A stretch of DNA of 64,000 nucleotides from Catenovulum agarivorans DS-2 (GTDB lineage: Bacteria > Pseudomonadota > Gammaproteobacteria > Enterobacterales > Alteromonadaceae). Both the position numbers and the translations under genes were made by a program. The stretch is from positions 62,001-126,000 of the forward strand of contig NZ_ARZY01000007.1 in the NCBI RefSeq assembly GCF_000568405.1, written 5' to 3'. Below the pieces are notes generated by a model. The model worked only from the letters and a program-made list of their open reading frames with translations, was not told the DNA's origin and searched no databases. Of the stretch, positions 36,143 to 44,847 are shown in pieces. Numbering within the stretch: position 1 is the stretch's first letter; every line of letters begins with the position of its first letter.

Positions 36143-38194
36143 ATGAAAATTCAACGTGCAACAAGCATTAGAAACAAGCTTTACTTAACTCAAACCATTT
36201 TGCTATTTGTCTGTATTGGCATTCCGAGTGCAGCATTTTTGATTTTTTATGCGCAAGAGCCATCTAAAGCAGCTCAGCAGTTGATTGAAGTGGTATTTTA
36301 CAGTTTTCTTGCCGCATTAGTTTTGGGAATATGGCTGTCACTATTTTTAGTAAAGCATATTTTAAGTCCGCTATATAAGGTGACCAAAGGTGCCGAACGT
36401 ATCACTCAGGGCCATATTGATCACAAAATTGAATTGCAACGGGATGATGAGTTTGGCCGCTTAGCCGATTCTGTTAATCGACTGACAACTGCGTTAATTA
36501 GTGCGAACCAATCGCTTGAGCAGAAAGTACATGAAAAAACAGCTGAACTAGAGGAATTAAACAGTAACTTAGAGCAAATTGTTGAAATTCGCACAGAAGA
36601 AATGCAACAAGCAATTGAGCGGGCAAAACAAGCGAGTACAGCTAAGTCTGATTTTTTAGCTATGATGAGTCACGAAATTCGTACGCCGATGAATGGAATA
36701 GTCGCTTCGTTAGATTTACTTAAACACACTCAAATAAATTACGAGCAAATGGATCTTGTTGATACGGCCAAGTCATCTGCGCTGAATTTAGTTGCGATAC
36801 TCAATGATATTTTGGATATCAGTAAAATTGAGGCTGGTAAGTTTGAATTAGAGCAAACCGAATTTTTATTGTCAGAAACCCTGGATAGCGTAGTTAAAAC
36901 CTTTGTTCCATCCACCTTGGAGCTTGGACTTATTTTTGAAGTTCGCGAGCAAAGTGATATGCCGGATAAAATGATTGGAGATCCGGTTCGTATACGCCAA
37001 GTCCTGTTTAATATTGTTGGCAATGCGATAAAATTTACCGCAAAACAAACCAGCCGGGTCGGCAAAATAGTGGTTGATGTATCGATAGAAGACGAAAGCG
37101 ACACTAACTACACACTTGCGTTTAGAATTAAAGATAATGGTATTGGTATACACAAAGATGTGCAGGCTAAATTGTTTCAACCATTTAAACAGGCTGAAAA
37201 ATCGACTAGTCGAAAATTTGGTGGCACTGGCTTAGGTTTGGCAATTTGTAAGAAACTCGTAGAGATGATGCATGGTGACATTACCTTAACCTCAAAAGAA
37301 GGTGAGGGCACAGAATTTTGCATTTACTTAAATTTAGGCAAGGTAGAAGCTTTAGATGAAGATTTACCGCCTTTATTTGGGCGTGAATTGCACTTTATTG
37401 AATGTAATCCATATTTACAAAAATTGGCGCGTAGGTTGGTTGATTATGCCGAAAGTGAAGGTGGTGAAGCGTATTGTCATGATTGGCAAGCCATAGCCCA
37501 GTCAGACCAATTGGCAACTATGGCCGGGTCGGTTATTTTAATGTTGGGGGAAATTGAACCTTATCAACACATATTAAGTGCATTTGAGCAATTACCTTGC
37601 CCTGATGGTTATAAAATGGTCGCAGTTGAACGCAATGATTTAGAACATTTACGCAATTTGCACCCGACCATGCCTGCATTACCGATTAAGCCTTTAACCA
37701 AGTTCCAATTTATTAAGTACGTGATGGCTGAAGAACAAGCCGATGAATTGTTGCAATCTGATACTAGCATTCAAACTGCAGTGCAAACCCAAGACCTCGA
37801 CCAAAAGCTTAATGTTGGCGATGAAGAGGTTTTATTAGTCGAAGATAACCCTCTTAATCAGAAGTTGATAAAAAAGCAGCTTAAAGTCCTTGGCGTTGAC
37901 CCAGCCGTTGCAAATGATGGCTATGAGGGGTTACAAGCATTTAAAAATCACAGTTATAAGTTAGTTATTACAGATTGCCATATGCCTAATTTAAGTGGCT
38001 ACGACATGGTGCATTTGATTCGACAGTACGAGAATGAGCAAGGTTTAACACCAACGCCCATTGTTGCTTTAACGGGCGCGGCGATGGCTGGTGACAAAGA
38101 GAAGTGTTTGAAAGTAGGTATGAATGACTTTTTGTCAAAACCTGTCCAAACCGATGAACTAAAAAAGGTCGTCAACCAGCATTTATCAGATTAA
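36143..38194 (+). CDS. Membrane-bound hybrid sensor histidine kinase
   Basis: 683 residues. Two membrane helices (about 16-36 and 48-70) enclose only a very short periplasmic loop, so the signal is probably sensed in the membrane or cytoplasm. A HAMP domain (ILSPLYKVTKGAERITQG) and a coiled coil lead to HisKA with His177 in MMSHEIRTPMNG, an N box (LFNIVGNAIKFTAKQ), G boxes (RIKDNGIGIHKDV, FGGTGLGLAICKKL), a divergent spacer and a C-terminal receiver (LLVEDNPLNQKLI, LVITDCHMPNLSGYDM, FLSKPVQ). It follows the GGDEF-EAL gene by 30 bp. Its catalytic core and receiver are paralogous to the kinase at 31393. Confidence 0.92.
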   Translation: MKIQRATSIRNKLYLTQTILLFVCIGIPSAAFLIFYAQEPSKAAQQLIEVVFYSFLAALVLGIWLSLFLVKHILSPLYKVTKGAERITQGHIDHKIELQRDDEFGRLADSVNRLTTALISANQSLEQKVHEKTAELEELNSNLEQIVEIRTEEMQQAIERAKQASTAKSDFLAMMSHEIRTPMNGIVASLDLLKHTQINYEQMDLVDTAKSSALNLVAILNDILDISKIEAGKFELEQTEFLLSETLDSVVKTFVPSTLELGLIFEVREQSDMPDKMIGDPVRIRQVLFNIVGNAIKFTAKQTSRVGKIVVDVSIEDESDTNYTLAFRIKDNGIGIHKDVQAKLFQPFKQAEKSTSRKFGGTGLGLAICKKLVEMMHGDITLTSKEGEGTEFCIYLNLGKVEALDEDLPPLFGRELHFIECNPYLQKLARRLVDYAESEGGEAYCHDWQAIAQSDQLATMAGSVILMLGEIEPYQHILSAFEQLPCPDGYKMVAVERNDLEHLRNLHPTMPALPIKPLTKFQFIKYVMAEEQADELLQSDTSIQTAVQTQDLDQKLNVGDEEVLLVEDNPLNQKLIKKQLKVLGVDPAVANDGYEGLQAFKNHSYKLVITDCHMPNLSGYDMVHLIRQYENEQGLTPTPIVALTGAAMAGDKEKCLKVGMNDFLSKPVQTDELKKVVNQHLSD

Positions 38195-38212
38195 AGCAAT
38201 GGCCTTTTAGCG

Positions 38213-38611
38213 TTACAGTTTATTATCTGATTTCTTTTGAATAAGCTCTAACGCGTAGTTGTCTGGGTCACGGACAAAAGCGATTTCTGTTGTGCCACCC
38301 TTAACTGGACCCGGTTCACGCGAAATTGTACCACCTGCTTTGCGGATTTTCTCACAAGCTTGGTATACATCATCCACTTCAATAGCAATATGGCCGTAGG
38401 CTGTTCCTAAATCGTACTCGCTAACACCCCAGTTATAGGTTAATTCAATCACAGCTTGTTCTGACTCGTCAGCGTACCCGATAAAAGCTAACGTGTATTT
38501 GTATTCAGGGTTGTCATGTTTACGCAAAAGCTTCATGCCCATCACTTGAGTATAAAACTCGATTGATTTATCTAAGTCAGCGACACGTAACATGGTGTGG
38601 AGAATTCTCAT
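38213..38611 (-). CDS. gloA: Lactoylglutathione lyase (glyoxalase I) GloA
   Basis: Converts the methylglyoxal-glutathione hemithioacetal to S-lactoylglutathione. The 132-residue protein has all four metal ligands at the same positions as the E. coli nickel enzyme: His5, Glu56, His74 and Glu122. Flanking motifs [19 protein letters not shown] and [13 protein letters not shown] are typical. It lies 8 bp downstream of nth on the same strand. Confidence 0.95.
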   Translation of the reverse strand: MRILHTMLRVADLDKSIEFYTQVMGMKLLRKHDNPEYKYTLAFIGYADESEQAVIELTYNWGVSEYDLGTAYGHIAIEVDDVYQACEKIRKAGGTISREPGPVKGGTTEIAFVRDPDNYALELIQKKSDNKL

Positions 38612-38619
38612 ATCTAATC

Positions 38620-39255
38620 CTATATTTCTGTCTTTTCTTTAAATTCGCACAGGTCCTCGATAATACATGAACCACAACGAGGTTTACGTGCTACGCAGGT
38701 ATAACGGCCATGTAATATTAACCAGTGATGAACGTCAACTTTAAACTCTTTTGGTACAACTTTAAGTAACTTTTGTTCGACTTGGTCAACGTTTTTGCCC
38801 ATCGCAAATTTAGTGCGGTTAGAAACTCTAAATATGTGGGTATCAACAGCTATGGTTGGCCAGCCAAAAGCGGTGTTCAATACAACATTGGCAGTTTTGC
38901 GGCCAACGCCTGGTAAAGCTTCTAAAGCTTCTCGACTCTGGGGTACTTGGCTGTTGTGTTTTTCGACCAGCATCTTGCACGCTTTCATAACATTTTCTGC
39001 TTTGCTGTTATACAAGCCAATGGTTTTTATGTAGCTTTTGAGTCCGTCTAAACCCAATTCAATAATTTTCTCTGGTGTATTAGCAACAGGGAAGAGTTTA
39101 CGTGTCGCTTTATTTACGCCAACATCGGTCGCTTGCGCTGACAGAGTAACTGCAACCAGTAATTCAAACGGGGTTGAAAATTCCAGCTCAGTGGTTGGGT
39201 TTGGATTAGCGTCACGCAGACGCTGGAGTATTTCTAAACGTTTTTGTTTATTCAT
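38620..39255 (-). CDS. nth: Endonuclease III Nth
   Basis: DNA glycosylase/AP lyase for oxidised pyrimidines. The 211-residue enzyme has the helix-hairpin-helix [16 protein letters not shown] with the catalytic Lys, the catalytic Asp in [12 protein letters not shown], and the C-terminal [4Fe-4S] ligands [17 protein letters not shown] (C-x6-C-x2-C-x5-C). It follows rsxE by 16 bp, the standard rsx-nth order. Confidence 0.96.
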   Translation of the reverse strand: MNKQKRLEILQRLRDANPNPTTELEFSTPFELLVAVTLSAQATDVGVNKATRKLFPVANTPEKIIELGLDGLKSYIKTIGLYNSKAENVMKACKMLVEKHNSQVPQSREALEALPGVGRKTANVVLNTAFGWPTIAVDTHIFRVSNRTKFAMGKNVDQVEQKLLKVVPKEFKVDVHHWLILHGRYTCVARKPRCGSCIIEDLCEFKEKTEI

Positions 39256-39271
39256 CTTAGCTGTTATCGTT

Positions 39272-39967
39272 TTACTCTGTGGTCACTCTTGCTCTTTCAA
39301 TCGTTTGTTGTTGGCGTTCACCAATCACGAGCTGTTCAATGCGTTTATCAAATTTGTTTTTTACCGCTATTATCAAGCCCATAATAATAAATGCGCCTGG
39401 GGGTAAAATTGCAAGTAGAAAACTTTGTTCAGGGGTAAACAAATGGATGGTCCATTCTGCTGCAACATCTCCAAACAACTGTTCAGCACCTTGAAAAATG
39501 GTGCCATTGCCTAGAATTTCTCGAACAGCGCCTAATATAACCAGTACCAATAAAAAGCCGCTGCCCATCATTAATCCGTCGAATGCAGCAAAAGGGACTG
39601 AGTTTTTTGATGCGAATGCCTCGGCTCGACCAATAATGGCGCAATTAGTTACAATGAGTGGGATAAATATCCCAAGTGTCTGATACAACTGATATGTATA
39701 GGCGTTCATCAGTAATTGAACCATAGTAACTAAGGATGCTATGACCATTACAAATACAGGAATGCGGATTTCATTGGGGATCCAGTTTCTAACGATAGAT
39801 ACTGTTACATTTGAGCCGACTAAAACAAATAAGGTCGCTAAGCCTAAACCGATTGCATTAACAACTGTATTGGTCACAGCTAATAGTGGACACAAACCAA
39901 GCATTTGAACCAATGCGGGATTATTTTTCCATAACCCTTGCCAGCTGATTTCTTGGTATTGGTTCAT
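39272..39967 (-). CDS. rsxE: Rnf/Rsx electron transport complex subunit E
   Basis: Integral membrane subunit of the ion-translocating ferredoxin:NAD oxidoreductase (Rnf) or SoxR-reducing (Rsx) complex. From the ATG at 39967 ([13 protein letters not shown]) it is 231 residues with about six membrane helices and the characteristic [20 protein letters not shown]. That start overlaps the rsxG stop (ATGA) and has a GGAGATC site; an upstream start at 39982 is less likely. Confidence 0.94.
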   Translation of the reverse strand: MNQYQEISWQGLWKNNPALVQMLGLCPLLAVTNTVVNAIGLGLATLFVLVGSNVTVSIVRNWIPNEIRIPVFVMVIASLVTMVQLLMNAYTYQLYQTLGIFIPLIVTNCAIIGRAEAFASKNSVPFAAFDGLMMGSGFLLVLVILGAVREILGNGTIFQGAEQLFGDVAAEWTIHLFTPEQSFLLAILPPGAFIIMGLIIAVKNKFDKRIEQLVIGERQQQTIERARVTTE

Positions 39968-40587
39968 TGTTGATCTCCACATTCAAGTCCGGGCTGAAAA
40001 AGTGATTGGTCTTTTGCCCACTCCAAGGTATTTTTCACAGCAGCAACAACAGCACGAGGGGTAATGGTTGCACCTGTAAACGCGTCAAACATGCCTCCGT
40101 CATTGCGAACTGCCCAATTTTTTTCATTTTGTTCGGTTAAAGACAGCCCTGAAAAATGAGTTATCCAATTTGATTTTTTCAGTTCGATTTTATCACCTAA
40201 CCCAGGCGTTTCATTATGTTTGACCGTTCTAACACCTAGCACTTTGTATTTGCTGTCCAGTGCGACCAATAAATCTATTCGGCCATTGTAGCCATTTGGT
40301 GCAATTGACTCGATGACTGTGGCTACTGGAGTTTGCTCTAATCTAGCTCGAAACACTCGAATCGTTTGTCCGTTTGTGTCTTGTTTAATGATACAGTCTT
40401 GGGCAATCGCATTATTATACAAATCAGCGGGTACCAGCTGATTTATCGTTTGCTGAATTGCATTTTCTTGAGCTTGCGCGATGGTATCTTTAGTGAGTAA
40501 GTGCGTTAAAGCCACTAAGCCAGTTGTGACCAAAGCAAATGCCGCCAAAATTAAACTCGCTTTACTAATTGGGTTAATGTTAATCAT
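39964..40587 (-). CDS. rsxG: Rnf/Rsx electron transport complex subunit G
   Basis: 207-residue membrane-anchored periplasmic flavoprotein. One N-terminal helix (residues 9-30) is followed by the FMN-binding domain with the covalent attachment motif [13 protein letters not shown] and [11 protein letters not shown]. It sits between rsxD (15 bp) and rsxE (4-bp overlap). Confidence 0.94.
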   Translation of the reverse strand: MININPISKASLILAAFALVTTGLVALTHLLTKDTIAQAQENAIQQTINQLVPADLYNNAIAQDCIIKQDTNGQTIRVFRARLEQTPVATVIESIAPNGYNGRIDLLVALDSKYKVLGVRTVKHNETPGLGDKIELKKSNWITHFSGLSLTEQNEKNWAVRNDGGMFDAFTGATITPRAVVAAVKNTLEWAKDQSLFQPGLECGDQQ

Positions 40588-40602
40588 GCTAAAGTGTTCT
40601 CT

Positions 40603-41658
40603 TTATCGTGCTGCATGACCATACACCCGAGGTTTGGTGTAGTAGTCTATTAATGGTACACACATATTGGCTAGCAGCACCGCAAAGGCGATTGCTTCAG
40701 GGTAACCGCCATACTGACGAATTAAAAATACCAGTAACGCGACCAGTAATGCAAAGATGATTTTTCCTCTTGGTGTTGTGGAAGCTGAAACCGGATCGGT
40801 CAAAATAAAAAATGCACCAAACATAGTTGCACCTGATAACAGATGCAAACTGGCACTAGCCGCTCCATCAGGGCTGACGACATGGGCAACCCAGCTTAAT
40901 AAAAATAAGCTGACTAAAAAGGTTAGTGGGATACGCCAGCTGATAACCTTCATCCAAATCAGTACTAGACCGCCAAATAAATAGGCTAAATTGACCGCTG
41001 TCCAGCCGATGCCGAGTTGCTCGGAGAATATTTTCAACTGACTGAGTTCAGAAAAGGTTTGCTGATTGGTTAATCCTGTTTTAACCGTATCTAATGGCGT
41101 GGCCATGGTAAATCCATCAAGGTCAACGCGCAGCTGCGCCAATGAATAACCTGTTTCACTATAGCCAGTGAAAATAAGCATTAAGGTATCGAAAAGGGTT
41201 ATGTCGTATTCAACCAAACTCAATGGGGGCAGCCATAGAGTCATAGATAGTGGAAAAGATACTAATAAAGCGACATAGCCAGCCATGGCTGGATTAAAGA
41301 TGTTTTGCCCTAAACCACCATAGATTTGTTTGGCTATTATAATTGCAAATAAACTGCCGATGACAGCTATCCACCAAGGGGCTAGGGGAGGCAGACTGAT
41401 ACCTAATAATAGCCCAGTCAACAACGCACTATTGTCTTTTAGACGTTTTTTAACCGGGTAGTCACGTTGTTGTAAGCACAATGCTTCTGCAATGATTGCG
41501 GTAGAAACTGCGAGTAATATTTGAAACAGTGTGCCAAAACCGAAGTACCAAACTTGGGTGATAATGCCTGGAATACAAGCTAGCGCCACTAGTGCCATCA
41601 CCCGAGATGTTTTGTTTTTCACGTGGTTATGCGGTGAACTGGCGACTCGAAAATTCAT
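40603..41658 (-). CDS. rsxD: Rnf/Rsx electron transport complex subunit D
   Basis: 351-residue membrane subunit with about ten hydrophobic segments. NIFNPAMAGYVALLVSFP and the likely FMN-attachment site in HLLSGATMFGAFFILTDPVS are typical of the family. Its ATG overlaps the rsxC stop by one base. Confidence 0.94.
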   Translation of the reverse strand: MNFRVASSPHNHVKNKTSRVMALVALACIPGIITQVWYFGFGTLFQILLAVSTAIIAEALCLQQRDYPVKKRLKDNSALLTGLLLGISLPPLAPWWIAVIGSLFAIIIAKQIYGGLGQNIFNPAMAGYVALLVSFPLSMTLWLPPLSLVEYDITLFDTLMLIFTGYSETGYSLAQLRVDLDGFTMATPLDTVKTGLTNQQTFSELSQLKIFSEQLGIGWTAVNLAYLFGGLVLIWMKVISWRIPLTFLVSLFLLSWVAHVVSPDGAASASLHLLSGATMFGAFFILTDPVSASTTPRGKIIFALLVALLVFLIRQYGGYPEAIAFAVLLANMCVPLIDYYTKPRVYGHAAR

Positions 41659-43559
41659 TACTGATCTTCTCCAAGTTGTTTACGTTTGGCCTTGGCTTTG
41701 GCAATTGCGGCCTTAATTCGGGCGTCTTTGTCTAAAGCTGCTTCAGGCTTGTCTGTTTGTGTCGGTGGCGTATCTGTTGAGGCAGATTGTTGTGTTTTGG
41801 CTTGTTCAGCTTTCCGTGCTTTTGCTCTTGCAATGGCGGCCTGGGCTTTAGCTTTTGCATCGTTTGCGGGTTGCTCTGCTTGCGCAGGCTCAGCTGGTTC
41901 AGCCTCAGATTGTTGTGCTTTGGCTTGTTCAGCTTTCCGCGCTTTTGCTCTTTCTATTGCTGCCTGCGCTTTTGATTTTGCATCATTTTGTGAAGCAGGT
42001 TCGGGTTGAGCTGCAGAATCAGTTTGCTTCTTCTTAGCTTGAACACGTGCTAGTGCTTCAGCAACTTTGTCTTTAGCGCCTTGATCTTTTTCCATCGCCG
42101 CTTTACGTGCTTGAGCGGCTTGTTTGTGTTTGTCCAACCGAGCTTGTTTTTCTTTTTCTAAGCGCTCGTTTCGAGCATTAAATCTCTCTTTCGCTTTTTC
42201 GGCTTTTTCATGTTCAATTTGTTGGGTTTTAATATCAGCTTTAGCCACACGGTAATATTGTACGAGCGGTATTTCACTTGGGCATACATATGCGCAGGCG
42301 CCACATTCAATACAATCGATCAACTTATATTCTTGTGCTTTTTCATATTCTTTGGCTTTAGTGTGCCAATATAGTTGTTGTGGCAACAAGTTAGCTGGGC
42401 ACACATCAACACAATAACCACAGCGAATGCAATTCTGTTCGTCTTCTGGTAAAGGTAATTCGCTGGTACTAGGGGCTAAAATACAATTGGTAATTTTACT
42501 GACGGGCATTTGCTTATTTGGGATATTAAAGCCCATCATTGGCCCACCCATAATCAAATGTTCAGGTCGCGCTGCTTGATAGCCGGCTTGTGCTAATACA
42601 AATTCAACAGGAGTTCCTAACTTCACCCAATAATTGCCAGGTTTGCTAACTTGTTCACCCGTAACGGTAACGACTCGTTCAGTCAATGGCTCGCCATGAA
42701 CCACGGCTTTGTAAGCAGCATATGCTGTGCCGACATTCTGGGTAACAACTCCAATATCAGATGGAATACCACCTGTAGGTACTTCTAAACCAGTGACAAC
42801 TTGAATCAATTGCTTTTCGCCGCCAGCTGGATATTTGGTCGGAATCGCTCGGACATGAAATTGAGTTTTCCCTTCACAAGCTTTTTCTATTGCGGCAATT
42901 GCTTCAGGTTTGTTGTTTTCGATAGCGATAACCACAGCTTTGGGATGGAGCAAGTGGGTAAAAATTTCCACACCAGAGACAATTTCAGCTGCATATTCAC
43001 GCATGAGCCTGTCGTCTGCAGTGATATACGGCTCACATTCAACACCATTGATAATCAGCACTTCAACTGGTTGTGAATTACTGTGTTTTACATATGTCGG
43101 GAATGCTGCGCCACCTAAACCAGCAATGCCAGCACTTTTTAGTTTATCGACCAGTTCAACCTTAGTTAATTCATGGTAGTTCGCGGTTGGCTGTTTTTCT
43201 ACCCAAGTGTCAAGCCCATCAGGTTTGATAACAATTGTTTCAGCAGACAGGCCCGAAGCATGGGCGATCGGATGCGATTTAATATCTACTACTTCACCTG
43301 AAGTTGGCGCATGAATGGGCAGTTCCATGGGCCCTTGAACCGCACACAATGTCTGGCCTGCTTTTACTTTATCGCCCTTTTGCACAATCAAATGGGCCGC
43401 TTTGCCTATATGTTGTTTGGTCGTAACATACAGCAGTTCGGGTAGTGGAAGTTTACCTATCGCCTGCTCATTCGACAGTGATTTTCGTTCTGGTGGGTGC
43501 ACCCCCCCAGGAAAGTCCCATAAATACCCAGATTTAATTTTTTCAATTAAAGATTCCAC
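41658..43559 (-). CDS. rsxC: Rnf/Rsx electron transport complex subunit C
   Basis: Peripheral NADH- and FMN-binding subunit with two [4Fe-4S] clusters. The 633-residue protein begins at GTG 43559, preceded by GGAGA. It has the Rnf N-terminal barrel (FPGGVHPPERK), the nucleotide/FMN region (GIAGLGGAAFPTYVK, GGEKQLIQVVTG), and cluster motifs CIRCGYCVDVCPANLLP and CIECGACAYVCPSEIPL. From about residue 455 on, the tail is Ala/Lys/Glu/Gln-rich with repeated blocks like AIARAKARKAEQAK; such length-variable tails occur in gammaproteobacterial RsxC. Confidence 0.95.
   Translation of the reverse strand: MESLIEKIKSGYLWDFPGGVHPPERKSLSNEQAIGKLPLPELLYVTTKQHIGKAAHLIVQKGDKVKAGQTLCAVQGPMELPIHAPTSGEVVDIKSHPIAHASGLSAETIVIKPDGLDTWVEKQPTANYHELTKVELVDKLKSAGIAGLGGAAFPTYVKHSNSQPVEVLIINGVECEPYITADDRLMREYAAEIVSGVEIFTHLLHPKAVVIAIENNKPEAIAAIEKACEGKTQFHVRAIPTKYPAGGEKQLIQVVTGLEVPTGGIPSDIGVVTQNVGTAYAAYKAVVHGEPLTERVVTVTGEQVSKPGNYWVKLGTPVEFVLAQAGYQAARPEHLIMGGPMMGFNIPNKQMPVSKITNCILAPSTSELPLPEDEQNCIRCGYCVDVCPANLLPQQLYWHTKAKEYEKAQEYKLIDCIECGACAYVCPSEIPLVQYYRVAKADIKTQQIEHEKAEKAKERFNARNERLEKEKQARLDKHKQAAQARKAAMEKDQGAKDKVAEALARVQAKKKQTDSAAQPEPASQNDAKSKAQAAIERAKARKAEQAKAQQSEAEPAEPAQAEQPANDAKAKAQAAIARAKARKAEQAKTQQSASTDTPPTQTDKPEAALDKDARIKAAIAKAKAKRKQLGEDQ
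41784..41973 (-). repeat. 123-bp direct repeats inside the rsxC 3' part
   Basis: A block of about 67 bp beginning AGATTGTTGTG at 41784 recurs with few changes from 41907, an offset of 123 bp or 41 codons. Each copy encodes the AKARKAEQAK-type basic segment. The units differ at several third positions, so they are not brand new. Confidence 0.75.
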
Positions 43560-43585
43560 GAATTCTCCAACTTAATGCGACGTAT

Positions 43586-44149
43586 TTATATGGTTTTCAC
43601 AGGAATAGACTGTAACTTCCAGCGCCAAGTTTCTGGTTTTGTTTCTACTGGTAACATATCAATGCAGTCAACAGGGCAGGGCTCAACACATAAATCACAG
43701 CCAGTACACTCGTCAATAATAACTGTGTGCATATGTTTAGCTGCGCCAACAATCGCATCAACTGGGCAGGCTTGAATGCACTTAGTACAGCCGATGCACT
43801 CATCTTCTCGTATATACGCGACTTTTTTTACAGGCTCTTCTTCAGCATTGTCTTCGCTTCCAACCAAAGGTTTGGGTTCAACACCCATCATATCCGCTAG
43901 TTTTTTGATGGTCGCGTCTCCGCCTGGTGGACATTTGTTAATATCGTCACCATTTGCAATTGCTTCAGCATAGGGGCGGCAGCCTGGATAACCACACTGG
44001 CCGCACTGGGTTTGTGGTAGTATCTCGTCTAATTGATCGACTAAGGGATCACTTTCTACTTTAAAGCGAATTTGTGCGTAGCCTAGTAAGGCTCCAAAAA
44101 TGATCGCTAATGCGCCAATAGCGATTAAAGCGTAAATAAATATAGTCAC
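43586..44149 (-). CDS. rsxB: Rnf/Rsx electron transport complex subunit B
   Basis: 187-residue iron-sulfur subunit: N-terminal membrane anchor ([20 protein letters not shown]), an Fe-S domain with [16 protein letters not shown], and two ferredoxin-type clusters [16 protein letters not shown] and [16 protein letters not shown]. The start is GTG at 44149, overlapping the rsxA stop by 4 bp (GTGA). Confidence 0.95.
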   Translation of the reverse strand: MTIFIYALIAIGALAIIFGALLGYAQIRFKVESDPLVDQLDEILPQTQCGQCGYPGCRPYAEAIANGDDINKCPPGGDATIKKLADMMGVEPKPLVGSEDNAEEEPVKKVAYIREDECIGCTKCIQACPVDAIVGAAKHMHTVIIDECTGCDLCVEPCPVDCIDMLPVETKPETWRWKLQSIPVKTI

Positions 44150-44727
44150 AGCTTGATTAACCCTGTAAATCCTAAAAATGCCAGTGACATCAATCCTGCT
44201 GTTACCATTGCAATTGCACTACCTTTAAACGTGGCTGGGATATCCGCAGCGGCAATACGCTCTCGCATTGCTGAAAACAGAATTAGAACCAACGAAAAGC
44301 CAATCGCTGCCGCAAAACCATATACGGCGGATTCAATTAAGTTGTGTCGCTCATTTAAGTTTAACAAAGCAACACCCAGTACTGCGCAGTTAGTGGTGAT
44401 TAAGGGTAAAAATATCCCAAGCAGTCGATATAATGCTGGGCTGGTTTTTTGCACAACCATTTCAGTGAACTGTACAACCACCGCAATAACTAAAATAAAA
44501 GCCAGAGTTCGCAAAAATGTAATATCGAGCGGTTGTAATATGTACTGCTCAACCAAATAACTGGCGATTGATGCCAGTGTTAGCACAAAAGTAGTGGCCA
44601 TCGACATGCCTATAGCGGTTTCTACCTTGCCAGAAACCCCCATAAAAGGACACAAGCCTAGAAACTTAACTAAGACAAAATTATTTACCAAAACGGTAGC
44701 AACAAATAACAGTAGATATTCAGTCAT
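44146..44727 (-). CDS. rsxA: Rnf/Rsx electron transport complex subunit A
   Basis: 193-residue membrane protein with about six helices, beginning [20 protein letters not shown] and containing [20 protein letters not shown]. It is homologous to RsxE with inverted topology. It heads the rsxABCDGE-nth-gloA operon, downstream of a candidate promoter. Confidence 0.96.
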   Translation of the reverse strand: MTEYLLLFVATVLVNNFVLVKFLGLCPFMGVSGKVETAIGMSMATTFVLTLASIASYLVEQYILQPLDITFLRTLAFILVIAVVVQFTEMVVQKTSPALYRLLGIFLPLITTNCAVLGVALLNLNERHNLIESAVYGFAAAIGFSLVLILFSAMRERIAAADIPATFKGSAIAMVTAGLMSLAFLGFTGLIKL

Positions 44728-44778
44728 AACCTTTACGGAAAAATTGTATTTTTGGCTGAACCGCCAAATTAAGCGCGT

Positions 44779-44807
44779 ATTATCGTTATTTGTTCGGCAA
44801 TTAACAA
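44779..44807 (-). promoter_or_regulatory. Candidate promoter of the rsx operon
   Basis: On the minus strand TTGTTA (44807-44802) and GATAAT (44784-44779) are separated by exactly 17 bp. Transcription would start about 45 bp before the rsxA ATG. Confidence 0.5.
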
Positions 44808-44847
44808 CTTGTGTTGCACATGGTTTTTAAATTAATTGCCGAATATT

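Noticed and set aside
41686-42037. Several plus-strand ORFs opposite the rsxC tail
   Set aside because: They are antisense images of Ala/Lys-rich repeats, with compositions (Ala, Ser, Cys, Phe, Leu) and repeats forced by the rsxC codons.
41658-44727. Subunits of a sodium-translocating NADH:quinone reductase (Nqr)
   Set aside because: RsxA/D/E resemble Nqr subunits, but the RsxB cluster arrangement, the RsxC ferredoxin motifs and the order A-B-C-D-G-E followed by nth are those of Rnf/Rsx.
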